A model generated the notes under the pieces. That model had not been told where the DNA came from. It ran no database searches and saw only the letters and a program-made list of their open reading frames with translations. A stretch of DNA of 64,000 bases from Bacillota bacterium (GTDB taxonomy: Bacteria > Bacillota_I > Bacilli_A > RF39 > UBA660): positions 25,702-89,701 of the forward strand of contig SVAU01000008.1 of the NCBI GenBank assembly GCA_015059245.1. The letters run 5' to 3'. This document shows, in pieces, positions 16,427-26,100 of this stretch. The position numbers and the translations under genes were made by a program. Position 1 is the stretch's first letter; each line of letters starts with the position of its first letter.

Positions 16427-17668
16427 ATGAAAGAAATGACAAATTGGGAAGAATTACAATGGAGAGGCTTAGTAAAAGATGTAGCTGGAGACGATATAGC
16501 TGATAAGATTAATGGTGAACCTATTACTTTTTATTGGGGAACAGATCCAACAGCTGATAGTTTACATTTAGGTCATTATAGTTCTTTAGTTACTGCTATG
16601 AGATTGATGAAAATGGGACATCATCCAATCTTATTATGTGGTGGAGCTACTGGTAGAATTGGGGATCCAAGACCAACTGCTGAAAGAGAAATTATAAGTA
16701 TAGAAACATTAAATAAAAATATTGAAGGTATTAGAAATCAAATAGATAGTTTATTTGGTGGTAAAGCGAAATTGGTTAATAACTATGATTGGTTTAAAGG
16801 ATATGAATTCTTAGATTTCTTAAGAGATGTAGGTAAGTATATTAATGTTAATTATATGTTATCTAAAGATATAATTGATAGAAGATTAGAAACTGGTATT
16901 ACATATGCTGAATTTAGTTATATGTTAATTCAAGGATACGATTTCTTACATATGTATAGAGATATGAATTGTATAATGCAAGTAGAGGGTAGTGACCAAT
17001 GGGGAAATATTACTACTGGTATAGATTTAATTAGAAAAATAGAAGGAAAAGATGCTTATGCATTTACAATGCCTTTAATACTTGATTCTACAGGTAAGAA
17101 GTTTGGTAAGAGTGAAGGTAATGCTTTATGGTTAGATAAAACTAAGACTTCTAGTTATGAATTATATCAATACTTATTAAATACTGAAGATTCAATGGTA
17201 GAACATTATTTAAAAGTATTTACATTCTTAAAACCTCAAGAAATTATGGATATAGTTGAAGAACATAATAAAGAACCACATTTAAGATTAGCTCAAAAGA
17301 AGTTAGCAGAATGTATTATTACAGATATTCATGGTAAAGAAGATTACGAAAAAGCCGTTGCTATAAGTAATGCATTATTTGGTGGAGATTTAAGTGGATT
17401 AACTGCTGAAGAAATACTTATAGGAATGAAAATGGTTCCTTCTATAAATATAAGTGGAGAAATTAAATTAATTGATTTACTTGTAGATAATGGTATTTGT
17501 ACTTCTAGAAGAGAAGCTAGAGAAATGTTAGCAGCTAATGCTATATCTATTAATAATGAAAAATATACTGATGAAAATGCTGTTATAGATAAATCTATTG
17601 CTATAGATGGTAAAGTATTAGTAATTAGAAAAGGTAAAAAGAAACAATTTATAGGTATTTTTGAATAA
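16427..17668 (+). CDS. tyrS: Tyrosyl-tRNA synthetase
   Basis: Class I synthetase that charges tRNA-Tyr. The 413 residues are typical of bacterial TyrRS. The HIGH-type motif is HLGH (47-50) in WGTDPTADSLHLGH, and the second motif is KFGKS (225-229). Tyrosine-binding elements YxxxQGYDF and GSDQWGNI are present. The C-terminal S4 RNA-binding domain is recognisable (LLVDNGICTSRREAREML). Start ATG 16427 follows GGGAGG. Expression is controlled by the preceding tyrosine T-box. Confidence 0.98.
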   Translation: MKEMTNWEELQWRGLVKDVAGDDIADKINGEPITFYWGTDPTADSLHLGHYSSLVTAMRLMKMGHHPILLCGGATGRIGDPRPTAEREIISIETLNKNIEGIRNQIDSLFGGKAKLVNNYDWFKGYEFLDFLRDVGKYINVNYMLSKDIIDRRLETGITYAEFSYMLIQGYDFLHMYRDMNCIMQVEGSDQWGNITTGIDLIRKIEGKDAYAFTMPLILDSTGKKFGKSEGNALWLDKTKTSSYELYQYLLNTEDSMVEHYLKVFTFLKPQEIMDIVEEHNKEPHLRLAQKKLAECIITDIHGKEDYEKAVAISNALFGGDLSGLTAEEILIGMKMVPSINISGEIKLIDLLVDNGICTSRREAREMLAANAISINNEKYTDENAVIDKSIAIDGKVLVIRKGKKKQFIGIFE

Positions 17669-17677
17669 TAACAAAAT

Positions 17678-17718
17678 AAAAACTCCGTTCATAGAATATA
17701 TTGAAAGGAGTTTTTTTT
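17678..17718 (+). terminator. tyrS terminator whose 3' arm contains the next gene's ribosome site
   Basis: AAAAACTCC (17678-17686) pairs with GGAGTTTTT (17707-17715) across a 20-base loop and is followed by more T. The GGAG of the 3' arm is also the Shine-Dalgarno sequence of the small gene starting at 17719. Confidence 0.75.
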
Positions 17719-17898
17719 ATGTACAATAATTATCAACCTGGATTTAATGATCAAAGATTTGGATTTATAGGACCATTTTTATTAGGAGGATTAATAGGAG
17801 GTACTGCTGTAGGAGTTTCTAGACCAAGACCTGTATTTGTTAATCCTGCTCCATATTATCCACCATATTATGGACCTAGACCACCTTACTATTATTAA
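17719..17898 (+). CDS. Small Gly/Pro/Tyr-rich protein (coat-like)
   Basis: A 59-residue protein starting at ATG 17719, eight bases after AAAGGAG. Residues 17-34 form a glycine-rich hydrophobic stretch (FIGPFLLGGLIGGTAVGV). The C-terminus is rich in PYY and PRP and ends in YYY. This composition is common among small Firmicute spore-coat or surface proteins, but no family can be proven. Its last 23 bases overlap the convergent RodA-like gene. Its ribosome site is buried in the tyrS terminator hairpin. Confidence 0.65.
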   Translation: MYNNYQPGFNDQRFGFIGPFLLGGLIGGTAVGVSRPRPVFVNPAPYYPPYYGPRPPYYY

Positions 17899-18919
17899 TA
17901 GATATACCTATTAGAGTATATAGTGTTACTAGGTATGAACCTCCATATGATATGAATGGTAGTGGTATACCTATTATTGGTACTATTGATAAATTCATAA
18001 ATATATTATAAAAAGTTTGAAATAATAACGTATTTAATATTATGAAATTAATAATATTAGATATGTTTTTTTTATTAGTTATCTTTTTTATGTAATAAAG
18101 TAATATGAATAAATAAGATAGTACGATAAACGGAAAGGAGAGTGGGTATTTACTTATTATTGCGGAGAATATGAAGTCATTATGATTTTCTGGTATATAT
18201 ATTAGTTTTTTAGCTCCGATAGATATAAGTGAGTTGGTTGTTTGAATATTATTTTGTTCTTTAAAAGATATTAGACGATCTATTCTATAGAATATATTAG
18301 TTCCGTAAATATTTATTAGTATATCTTTATTTATGAAATATAGATATATGTTTAGTAATAAAAAGATGCTTATTATTGTAGATATTATTAATAATGGTTT
18401 CTTTTTTATTTTAGTGAATTTTAAAGTAGATAGAAATATAATTATATAAAATATTATTGCTCCAGTATCTGGTTCTAAGAAGGTAAGAATAGATGGAATA
18501 ATAGTTATTAAAGCTATATAAAATATATTTTTCTTTTTAATAATTAAATATGGTAGATAGATAGAAAGTATTAACTTAGTTATTTCACTTGGTTGAATAG
18601 ATATTCCAGCCATATGTAACCAGGCTTTTGAACCGTTTATTTCTTTACCAATTATTAATACTATGGTTAGTAATAACAAAGATAGTAGATATAAAATATT
18701 AATGAACTTTAAAATAAATTTAAAGTTTATTTTTGATGTAATAAATAATAGTATGTAACTAATAGATAAGTATAATAAGTGTTTATTTATGTATGGTGTG
18801 CTTGATAGATAGATGATACTTATTATATTTAGAATAATAATTGGTATTAATATAATGTATTTGTTTTTAGATAAAGTTTTCATATTATTATGATTGTCAA
18901 AATATAAATTATTATACAT
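17876..18919 (-). CDS. RodA/FtsW/SpoVE-family peptidoglycan polymerase
   Basis: SEDS-family glycosyltransferase that polymerises lipid II into glycan strands in the membrane. The 347 residues contain about ten helices. Family motifs present are GSKAWLHMAGISIQPSEITK, EPDTGAIIF, NDFIFSAIISKYP and the C-terminal IPLPFISYGGSY. The conserved Asp of the EPD/QPDxG motif is intact. Which paralogue (elongation, division or sporulation) cannot be settled here. The start is uncertain: ATG 18919 and an internal ATG 18883 both lack a clear ribosome site. The 3' end overlaps the convergent small gene by 23 bases. Confidence 0.9.
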   Translation of the reverse strand: MYNNLYFDNHNNMKTLSKNKYIILIPIIILNIISIIYLSSTPYINKHLLYLSISYILLFITSKINFKFILKFINILYLLSLLLLTIVLIIGKEINGSKAWLHMAGISIQPSEITKLILSIYLPYLIIKKKNIFYIALITIIPSILTFLEPDTGAIIFYIIIFLSTLKFTKIKKKPLLIISTIISIFLLLNIYLYFINKDILINIYGTNIFYRIDRLISFKEQNNIQTTNSLISIGAKKLIYIPENHNDFIFSAIISKYPLSFPFIVLSYLFILLYYIKKITNKKNISNIINFIILNTLLFQTFYNIFMNLSIVPIIGIPLPFISYGGSYLVTLYTLIGISINNSKVV

Positions 18920-18941
18920 ATAGTAGAATAGGAGGGATATA

Positions 18942-19217
18942 GTGAAATTACCTAGTGTTTATGCAAATGTAGTTGGTAAACAAATAAATAATAATAGTAA
19001 TTATTATAGGAGTCGAGATGATGTATCGGTTGATTTATCTAATCTCAAGGCGTTATTTGATAGAAATGGATTTGGAGATAGGATTAATGTAGAAATAAAA
19101 ACTAGTGATGGCGTTAAATTAGAGAAACTTGTATTATGTAAAAATAATTATTTTGTTACTATTGATAATAGAAAAATATATTTTGATTCTATATTAGAAT
19201 ATAAAATAAAAAAATAG
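18942..19217 (+). CDS. Small protein of unknown function
   Basis: A 91-residue soluble protein starting at GTG 18942 after GGAGGG. It is Asn-rich at the N-terminus (QINNNSNYYRSRDD). A predicted alpha/beta region follows (LKALFDRNGFGDRINVEIKTSDGVKLEKLVL), ending in beta-prone segments and KK. I recognise no domain. The gene is convergent with the EIIB-like gene, with a shared terminator. Confidence 0.65.
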   Translation: MKLPSVYANVVGKQINNNSNYYRSRDDVSVDLSNLKALFDRNGFGDRINVEIKTSDGVKLEKLVLCKNNYFVTIDNRKIYFDSILEYKIKK

Positions 19218-19234
19218 ACGTTTGTCTATTTTAT
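19209..19234. terminator. Bidirectional terminator between convergent genes
   Basis: AAAATAGAC (19211-19219) pairs with GTCTATTTT (19224-19232) over a four-base loop, flanked by A-run and T-rich sequence on the two sides. It serves the gene ending at 19217 and the reverse gene ending at 19226. Confidence 0.75.
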
Positions 19235-19543
19235 TATATCTTTTATGCAATCTTTTAATTGTTTTGCATCTTTACCAAATATTATCTTTAATTGGTTGTC
19301 TATTTCAACAATACCTTTAGCACCTAATTTTTGAATTGCTGGTTTGTCTACTTTAGTTACGTCTTTTAAGATTACTTTAAATCTTGACATATTGCATTCT
19401 GCATTAATTATGTTATCTTTTCCACCTAAGTATTTAATTAATTTATTTACTTCTGAAGAAAAATCTTTTTGATTAATCTTTATAACTACTAGAGCTATTA
19501 TTATTAAAACTGCCAATATAATAATATATTGTAACCATTCCAT
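19226..19543 (-). CDS. Membrane-anchored stand-alone PTS EIIB-like domain, catalytic Cys displaced
   Basis: A 105-residue protein starting at ATG 19543 behind GAGGTGATG. Residues 4-22 form one membrane helix. Residues 33-103 match the glucose-type EIIB fold (IKYLGGKDNIINAEC..., KLGAKGIVEIDNQLKIIFG). In the usual NxxNCxTRLR motif the phosphorylated Cys is the fifth position. Here the segment reads NAECNMSRF, with Cys50 one place earlier and Asn51 at the catalytic position. No EIIA or EIIC gene is nearby. It may be a non-transport relative, such as a regulatory or binding domain. Confidence 0.75.
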   Translation of the reverse strand: MEWLQYIIILAVLIIIALVVIKINQKDFSSEVNKLIKYLGGKDNIINAECNMSRFKVILKDVTKVDKPAIQKLGAKGIVEIDNQLKIIFGKDAKQLKDCIKDIIK

Positions 19544-19660
19544 ATCATCACCTCTTTAAATTATACTATAAAAGTTATAAAAATAAAAGGGTGTTGATTT
19601 TAGCACTATTTTTTTTATTATACATAAATTAATAGTGAGATATAAGAAAGGGTGAAGAAG

Positions 19661-20089
19661 ATGTGTAATGAAAAGGATACTAATTGTATTGCTGAAATAT
19701 TAGGAGTTATCTTGGTGTTACAACAAAATGTATGTGGTGATAGTTGTTTAGATTCTTGTGATAGACCTATGCTTGGTGGAGGACCTACTTGTTTAGCTTG
19801 TAATACTAGACCTGTAATGATATATACTTGTGGTGGTGGTAATGTACCTTGGAGTATGCCTACTACGAAAGATTCTACTGCTACATGTGATGGTGATACT
19901 GATGGATGTTCAAATGTATTTAGGGTAGAGAAGTTAGAAGGTAATTGTTGTACATTTAGAGTATTACAAGATAATCCTGATACTACTAGTTTATATCCAT
20001 ATACTGCTACTAATTCAGTTTTTACTATTAGTTTAGATTGTATTTGTGCATTAAGATGTTTAACTGATACATATGTAGAATGTATTTAA
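19661..20089 (+). CDS. CotY/CotZ-family spore coat protein
   Basis: A 142-residue cysteine-rich protein. ATG 19661 is used because AAAGGGTG lies eight bases upstream. The first half has Cys pairs (VCGDSCLDSC, CLACN). The second half carries the family pattern FRVEKLEGNCCTFRVLQ followed by FTISLDCICALRCL. These features fit the CotY/CotZ crust/exosporium proteins, which crosslink through disulfides on the spore surface. The total length and Cys spacing are as expected. It is one of the best markers of sporulation ability in this window. Confidence 0.85.
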   Translation: MCNEKDTNCIAEILGVILVLQQNVCGDSCLDSCDRPMLGGGPTCLACNTRPVMIYTCGGGNVPWSMPTTKDSTATCDGDTDGCSNVFRVEKLEGNCCTFRVLQDNPDTTSLYPYTATNSVFTISLDCICALRCLTDTYVECI

Positions 20090-20090
20090 A

Positions 20091-20127
20091 CAAAATAAAA
20101 AGTGCTTATGCACTTTTATTTTGTTTT
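20091..20127. terminator. Bidirectional terminator between the coat gene and the phosphoesterase gene
   Basis: CAAAATAAAAAGTGC (20091-20105) pairs with GCACTTTTATTTTG (20110-20123), with a TTAT loop and T following. The arms cover the end of the convergent reverse gene. Confidence 0.8.
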
Positions 20128-21111
20128 ATATAGTCTATAAAGATTTATAGATGGAGGATTAAGGAATCTTGCATTTAATCCAGTTGTTCCTAATCCGTTA
20201 GATATGTATAAGTCTGTATTTTTGATTTTTTGATAATCTTCGAAGTATTTTGTACTATTAGTTGGTAGCATTAGTGGTTTTGTGAATTTTAAATCTATGC
20301 TACCACCTAATGAGTGTCCACTAAGTACTATGTTTGGATTATAGTTAATGAATTTATCTATTGAATCTGGTTCATGTGTTAAAACTAGTTTAAAGTAATT
20401 AGTAGGATCTTGATTATCTATGAAATCAGTTAAGATTGTATAATTTGGTTTTGTTATTGTTGGATTGTAACCGGCTATTAGAATAGGTGTTGTGTCTTTG
20501 TAATATAATGGTATTGATTTATTATCAAGAATAGTGAATCCGCTTTTTGTCATTATTTCTTGATATTTTTTGTTGTCTAAGTCTTCATCACCAAATATTG
20601 CATATTTGTATAGAGAACATTTTAGACTGCTTAGATAAGTAGTTAGTTCTTCTTCAGTATTTTGGGTTAATGAGATGTTTTTGTCTAATAAATCGCCTGT
20701 AAATACTATTATATCTGGTTTTAATTCGTTTATTTTGTTTGTTATTCTTTCTAGTTGTTTTTTATTAATTGTTGTACCATAATGTATATCTGAAAATTGT
20801 ACTATTTTAGTTCCATGGAATGAATCAGGTATTAGTTTTGATTCTATTTTGTATTCTTTTATATTAATAAACTTTGGTTCTATCATGGTACTATATGATA
20901 TTAGTATAATTATAGTTATTATAATAGTAAGTATAATTTTATTAAGTAGGGGATGTTGTTCTTTAGTTTTTTGTTCTTTTTGTTCTTTTTGTTCTGGAAC
21001 TTTTTTAGGTTCTTTTTTTATGACTTTTATTTCTTTAGTTTCTTCAACGTCTTCTACTTCAATTTCATCTCTATATCTATCTGATCTTCTTCTTATTTGT
21101 TCTTCAGCCAT
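20116..21111 (-). CDS. Membrane-anchored metallophosphoesterase-like protein, active site altered
   Basis: A 331-residue protein starting at ATG 21111 after AAGGAGG. A Lys/Glu-rich cytoplasmic head (1-55) and one helix (58-76) precede a YkuE-like calcineurin fold. The first two metal motifs are intact: D108-x-H110 and GD(139-140). The third, normally GNH[DE], reads GDED (174-177), replacing the metal Asn and the catalytic His. The fourth His (H247, THEPD) remains. The last motif, normally GHTH, reads GHSLGG (266-271), losing the second His. It is the last gene of a three-gene reverse cluster, 11 bases from the protease gene. Confidence 0.82.
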   Translation of the reverse strand: MAEEQIRRRSDRYRDEIEVEDVEETKEIKVIKKEPKKVPEQKEQKEQKTKEQHPLLNKIILTIIITIIILISYSTMIEPKFINIKEYKIESKLIPDSFHGTKIVQFSDIHYGTTINKKQLERITNKINELKPDIIVFTGDLLDKNISLTQNTEEELTTYLSSLKCSLYKYAIFGDEDLDNKKYQEIMTKSGFTILDNKSIPLYYKDTTPILIAGYNPTITKPNYTILTDFIDNQDPTNYFKLVLTHEPDSIDKFINYNPNIVLSGHSLGGSIDLKFTKPLMLPTNSTKYFEDYQKIKNTDLYISNGLGTTGLNARFLNPPSINLYRLYKTK

Positions 21112-21122
21112 ATTTTACCTCC

Positions 21123-21800
21123 TTATAAAAACATGAATATTTCTATTATAGCTATTGTATTATGTAATGCGTGTATTAACATTGTACCTAGTATGTTGTT
21201 ATGTTTTTTATAAGCATATCCAAATGCTATACCTACTGTACTGTAAGGGATTATATGAAGTATCATTGGTAAGTCCTGAAGATTAGTTAATGATGATACT
21301 ACATGTATTCCTCCAAATATTAGTCCTGTTGTAATTGCAAATATATGTTTATTATCTGTGAAGTTTTTAAAACTTCTTCTAAATACTAATTCTTCTGTTA
21401 TAGGAGCGAGTATGATTGCTATTAATGATTGAATAATAGGGGCATTTTTAAATAATGATATATTTTGTTCTTGATTTGTTGCTGTACCTATATTTAATGA
21501 TGTTAATATCATAGAACTTAGTAGCATTAACCCGAATCCTATTAGCCAGTATTTTATAGTTGTTTTTAAAATAGTTTTATAGTTCTTTTTTAAATCTTTT
21601 AAATCGTTTAGTAGTGATTTTCTATAATATACGATATATGTTATTGCCATTCCTATAAATACAAAAAAATACACTGTACTTTCTGATATTTTATTTTTTA
21701 TTAATAAATAAGAAAAAGGCATACAGTATATGACTTGTATTAAAAAATAAGAACATATTACTATTATACCTTTTATAAATTCTTTGAAATCAAATTTCAT
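21123..21800 (-). CDS. CPBP-family intramembrane metalloprotease
   Basis: A 225-residue multi-pass membrane protein starting at ATG 21800 after AGAGGTG. The CPBP (Abi) signature is present: EELVFRR, then a His in GIHVVSSL, and the final HALHN motif. Members cleave substrates in the membrane or protect against bacteriocins; the role here is unknown. It lies between the thioredoxin-like gene (17-base gap) and the phosphoesterase gene, so the three are probably one transcript. Confidence 0.9.
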   Translation of the reverse strand: MKFDFKEFIKGIIVICSYFLIQVIYCMPFSYLLIKNKISESTVYFFVFIGMAITYIVYYRKSLLNDLKDLKKNYKTILKTTIKYWLIGFGLMLLSSMILTSLNIGTATNQEQNISLFKNAPIIQSLIAIILAPITEELVFRRSFKNFTDNKHIFAITTGLIFGGIHVVSSLTNLQDLPMILHIIPYSTVGIAFGYAYKKHNNILGTMLIHALHNTIAIIEIFMFL

Positions 21801-21817
21801 TGTTTAACACCTCTTTA

Positions 21818-22270
21818 TTATTTGATATAACCTAGGTATTTTAATTTTCTTACGATTTCTTCTTCTGATTGAGCTCCTACTAGTCTATGAGATGAGTTTA
21901 TTTCTTGTCCATCTTTTATGAATACTATTGTAGGTGTGTTGCTTACGTTTGCTATATCATTAATTTTTGCTCTTTCGGATTTGTCTAGTTTATCTAGAAC
22001 TATTTCATAACCATAGAAGTTTTGTTTTGCTAAAATTCTTTTTAATTTTGGCTTGAATTCATGACAATGTCCGCAAGTTGATTGTGTGTACATAAGAAGG
22101 AATGACTCTTTATTGTTGATTTTTTCTTCTAATTCTTTATAGCTTAATTCTATTAGGTAAGAGTTTTCTATTTCTTGTTGTTTATTCAATGTTATAGCTG
22201 CATATATTATTGCTACGATTGCGCCTATTGATAGGGCTAGTCCTATAAAAATTAATAATTTCTTTTTCAT
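21818..22270 (-). CDS. Membrane-tethered thioredoxin-like protein
   Basis: A 150-residue protein. ATG 22270 is preferred because GGTGAT precedes it; an in-frame ATG lies four codons upstream. Residues 3-24 are a signal-anchor helix. The rest is a thioredoxin fold with the redox motif CGHC in LLMYTQSTCGHCHEFKPKLKRI and the cis-proline region VSNTPTIVFIKDGQE. It probably acts on disulfides or thiols outside the membrane. This would be useful for the many Cys-rich secreted proteins encoded downstream on the other strand, but that link is inference. Confidence 0.88.
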   Translation of the reverse strand: MKKKLLIFIGLALSIGAIVAIIYAAITLNKQQEIENSYLIELSYKELEEKINNKESFLLMYTQSTCGHCHEFKPKLKRILAKQNFYGYEIVLDKLDKSERAKINDIANVSNTPTIVFIKDGQEINSSHRLVGAQSEEEIVRKLKYLGYIK

Positions 22271-22322
22271 ATTTATCACCATTCATAATATATCATATTA
22301 GAAAAAATACTTCAATTTAATA

Positions 22323-22351
22323 TTGTTATTTTGTTTTCTTAATGGTAAAAT
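22323..22351 (+). promoter_or_regulatory. Promoter at the head of the pilus/secretion locus
   Basis: TTGTTA (22323-22328), a 17-base spacer and TAAAAT (22346-22351), with TGG just before the -10 box (extended -10). It lies 28 bases upstream of the first gene. Confidence 0.6.
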
Positions 22352-22379
22352 TATAGATAGAAAATAAGGTTGGTGCATT

Positions 22380-23114
22380 ATGAAAAAAGAAAAGATTTTT
22401 TTAATGATAATAATGGCTGTTAGTATGCTTATGTTTACTAGCACTGTTTTTGCTGAAGAAAAAGAAAAAACTTGTACAGCGATGCAATTAGGAGAACTTA
22501 GAGAGATTGCTTCTAATGTTAAGGTAACTTATGTTGTTAAAACAAAAGTAGAAAACACTGGAGAAGATATTGAAACTGGTGCTACTAGTTATACAGCTAG
22601 GTATGTTGATATTAAGGTATATAACATGCATAGTAAAATTTACCTTGATGTAAAGAATGATATTAATTTCAGTACTGTTGCTTCTGTTGCAAATTTAGCT
22701 AAGGATGGAACTTTAACTTTTAGACAAAATATGATTGACAAGAAAGTTAATTATGAATTTAAAGTAATGTCTGATGAATATGGTTGTCATGGTAAGGTAC
22801 TAAGAACTATAAAGTTATCATTACCAATATATAACTCTTATTCTGAACTAGAAATTTGCTCTGAAATCCCAGAATATTATTTATGTCAAGAGTTTGTTAC
22901 TTCACCTGTTGATGGTGCGACATTCTATGATAAGGTTGATGCTTATAAAGCTAAATTACTTGAACAAGGTGGAGATGGTCAAGAAGATAATACTGGTACT
23001 ATAAATAAAACGTTTGCTAGTGCCTCTAAATATAAATACTTGATTGTTGGTATAATTGTTGCTCTCGGTGTTGTAATAACAGTTGTGATAATAAAAAGAA
23101 AGGAAAATGCATAA
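22380..23114 (+). CDS. Secreted, C-terminally membrane-anchored protein opening the secretion locus
   Basis: A 244-residue protein with an N-terminal signal peptide (about residues 1-25, ending near VFAEEK). An extracellular domain with scattered Cys follows (ending near residue 195). A C-terminal helix (about 219-238) and a short basic tail complete a type I anchor. I recognise no family. Its stop overlaps the next gene's start by one base (TAATG), so it is tightly coupled to the giant surface protein. A cofactor or membrane tether for that protein is a fair inference. Confidence 0.8.
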   Translation: MKKEKIFLMIIMAVSMLMFTSTVFAEEKEKTCTAMQLGELREIASNVKVTYVVKTKVENTGEDIETGATSYTARYVDIKVYNMHSKIYLDVKNDINFSTVASVANLAKDGTLTFRQNMIDKKVNYEFKVMSDEYGCHGKVLRTIKLSLPIYNSYSELEICSEIPEYYLCQEFVTSPVDGATFYDKVDAYKAKLLEQGGDGQEDNTGTINKTFASASKYKYLIVGIIVALGVVITVVIIKRKENA

Positions 23115-26100
23115 TGAAAAAGTTTTTTAAATATATTCTTTTTGTATTTGTATGTTTATATGCGTTGCCTATTGCGACTAAGGCTGCCACTTACAACTTG
23201 GGTACTTTAGCGCCAGGCGCTGAAGCTTCTAAGAGTTATGCATGGTGGGATGAAGGATCGTGTGTTGCTTCTGTTAGTGGTGTTTTTACTTTTACTGAAA
23301 GAACATCGTACTATGAAGCAAAAGACTCATGGTATAGATATTTAGATATTAAAGTTAATGATTATGTTGCAAGAGATTACAATAACGTAAATGTAACATG
23401 TACAGTTCGAGATGTTAGACATCCAGATTCATGGAGAAATTCAGGTCGTGTATTCTCATGGACAACATATACATTTAACTTTAGTGTAAGTGCTGGTGGA
23501 CAAGCCGCTCCAGTTGAAAATCCTAAAGTGTTTTATCTTTATAAAGGAGATACTATTAATTTAAAAAACAAATTGGGTATAGACACTATCGAATCTTTTA
23601 CACAAAGTGTTGGTGGTGAACTAGGAACAATTAGTTATAGTAATTGCTCTGGTACATCTGCTTGTACAATCAATTTTACTCGTGGTACTCCACTTCAAGA
23701 TAGACCACATAAATTTACTGTAGTTTATAAAGGAACTAATGGAACACGTTATCGTTCTGTTGTTACTGTTTATGAAATGGATACTAAAAGAACTATTGAT
23801 TTAGGTTCTATTGAACCAACTGCTTCTATATTTGGTGCTTATGAAGAAAACGTATCTAACTTCAATTGTACTAATTCTGTAGCTAGCGTTCCAGCTGGTG
23901 TTACAAAAGACGGAAGTGGTACTAAGTATAGAATTAAAGTTACTAATAATAATACTTCTAATAGTACTTATAGTAATAAGACTGCTGTATGTACTTTTGT
24001 TAGAGATGGTAAGAATTTTGAATATACGTATACTTATTCGTTGAAAAAATATAATCCAGAAACTGTGACTAAGAATTATGAAAAGTACCCTGGTGAGGTT
24101 ATTGATATTTTCTCTGATTTAAGTATGAAGAGTATTGTATCTGTATCACCAAATTATAATTCTGCTGCATTAACTTATACTGGTTGTGTTGGTAATGCTA
24201 CTTCTTGTAAGGTAACTATGAAAGATACTTTAACAGAAGGAAGAGTAAATACTTTTACGATTTATTATTATGATACTGCTAATAAATTCAAATTAGCTAC
24301 TGTTACTATAAAAGAAAAAGGTACTACTATTTCTAATAATTTAGGAACTATAGGAGTTGGTAATACTAAAACTACTACAATTCCTGCAAGTAATGTTACT
24401 TGTGTTGCTGCAGATTCAACAAAACCTTATACTGCTACTTTAACTAAAGTTGATGATTATCAATATACTTTATCAATAAAAAATACTAATAAGACAGTTA
24501 AAGAATATGCGGGAATTACTTATACTTGTACAGGTGTTCCTAGAAACGTAGGTGGAAGAAGTTTCTCATATGTTTATACATTTGCATTAAGTGCTGAGTC
24601 TAATCCAGTAGTAAATGCTAAATACTATGAATTATTTCCATCTGAAACATTAGAATTTGTTACTTTATTTGGTATTAAAAAAGCTCGTTCTTATACATAT
24701 GATAGAGGAAGTCAATATAATACAATTCAAGTATTTGGATGTTCTGATAGTGCTATGTGTAAGGCTTCATTCGTAAGTCCTACAGCATTACATAATAGAC
24801 AACATCAAATTACTGTTACTTATGTTAATGATGCTGATGTTTTATATAAAACTGTAGTAACTATCGTTGAAAAAGATCCATCAATTTCAACTAAAGCATA
24901 TCCTGGATTATTAGGATTCTGTGATTTTGATAAAAATAAATGGGAATTAGCTAGTTGGGCTGATACTTCTGGTAAAAACTATGTTTACTATGAAGCAACT
25001 GAAAGAGGTGCTCCACTACCTGATTGTAAAATTGATCCTACTCAAAATACTGAAAAATTACCTTTAACATTTAAAGGTTGGACAAAAGGCTATAAAGCGG
25101 GGGATGCATTAACTACTAAGACTACTTGTGGTACAGATTTACTAGCACCTGGTAAACCAACTAGTGCTGGTCAAACATATGCTCCTTGTTATGAAATGGC
25201 TCCTCATGTTAGAGTTTCTACAAACTCAGGTTCATTAAAAAATGCTGATGGTTTTGAATTTAGAGCTTCTGATATGACTTATATTAAGTTTGGTTCTAGT
25301 TTTACTCAAAAGGTTAGATTACCTGATGTAGAGTATACTGGTTTCCATTCATCTAGTAGTTTAACTGGATGGAGAAATAATAGTACAGGAGAAGTAAAAA
25401 ATCCTGGTGCTGAGGTTTATTTAGATGGTTCTGTTTGGGTTGCTATTTCAAATAGAACAGTGTCTCAAGTTGATTTATATAAAACTGTAGGTTTAAATGA
25501 AACTACTGGATTTAATATTCCGAATATGACTAGTTGTTCTGTAGAAGGTGGTACTTCAGATTTCGTTAATGCGTCTGGTAGCTCTGGTTATTGTTCAGTT
25601 ACTGGTAAGAAAGTAACACCATTTGATGTATATGCTAACGTTTTAGTAACATTACAAGATGGTACAGTTAGAGTTTATAAATTTAATGTAGAAGATAGAT
25701 CTCATATCTTAGATGACGATAATGGTATCTTCAATGTTGATACTGAAGACGATATCGTTGTTGGTAAAAATGATGAAAAAACTTTAAATGATTTTAAAAC
25801 AGATCAATGTGAAAATTTCTTTATTAGTAGAAATGAGTATGTTAAATATACATTCGCTAATGCAAAACCAAATAATGGATTTGGTGCAATTGATATGAAT
25901 ACTGGTATTTATAAGGTATATCAATTATGTCCAAGTGATTATTCTACTTATGTTGGTTTATGTCTTGACCCAGGTCGTAGAGGACCAAATGAAAGTGGTA
26001 CAGGTAAAACTACTAAAACATTTAATTATAAAGGAAGTTCTGTTACTGTAACTGGTAATGAATATAAGAAGACTTCTGATGTACAAAGAGATACTGAATT

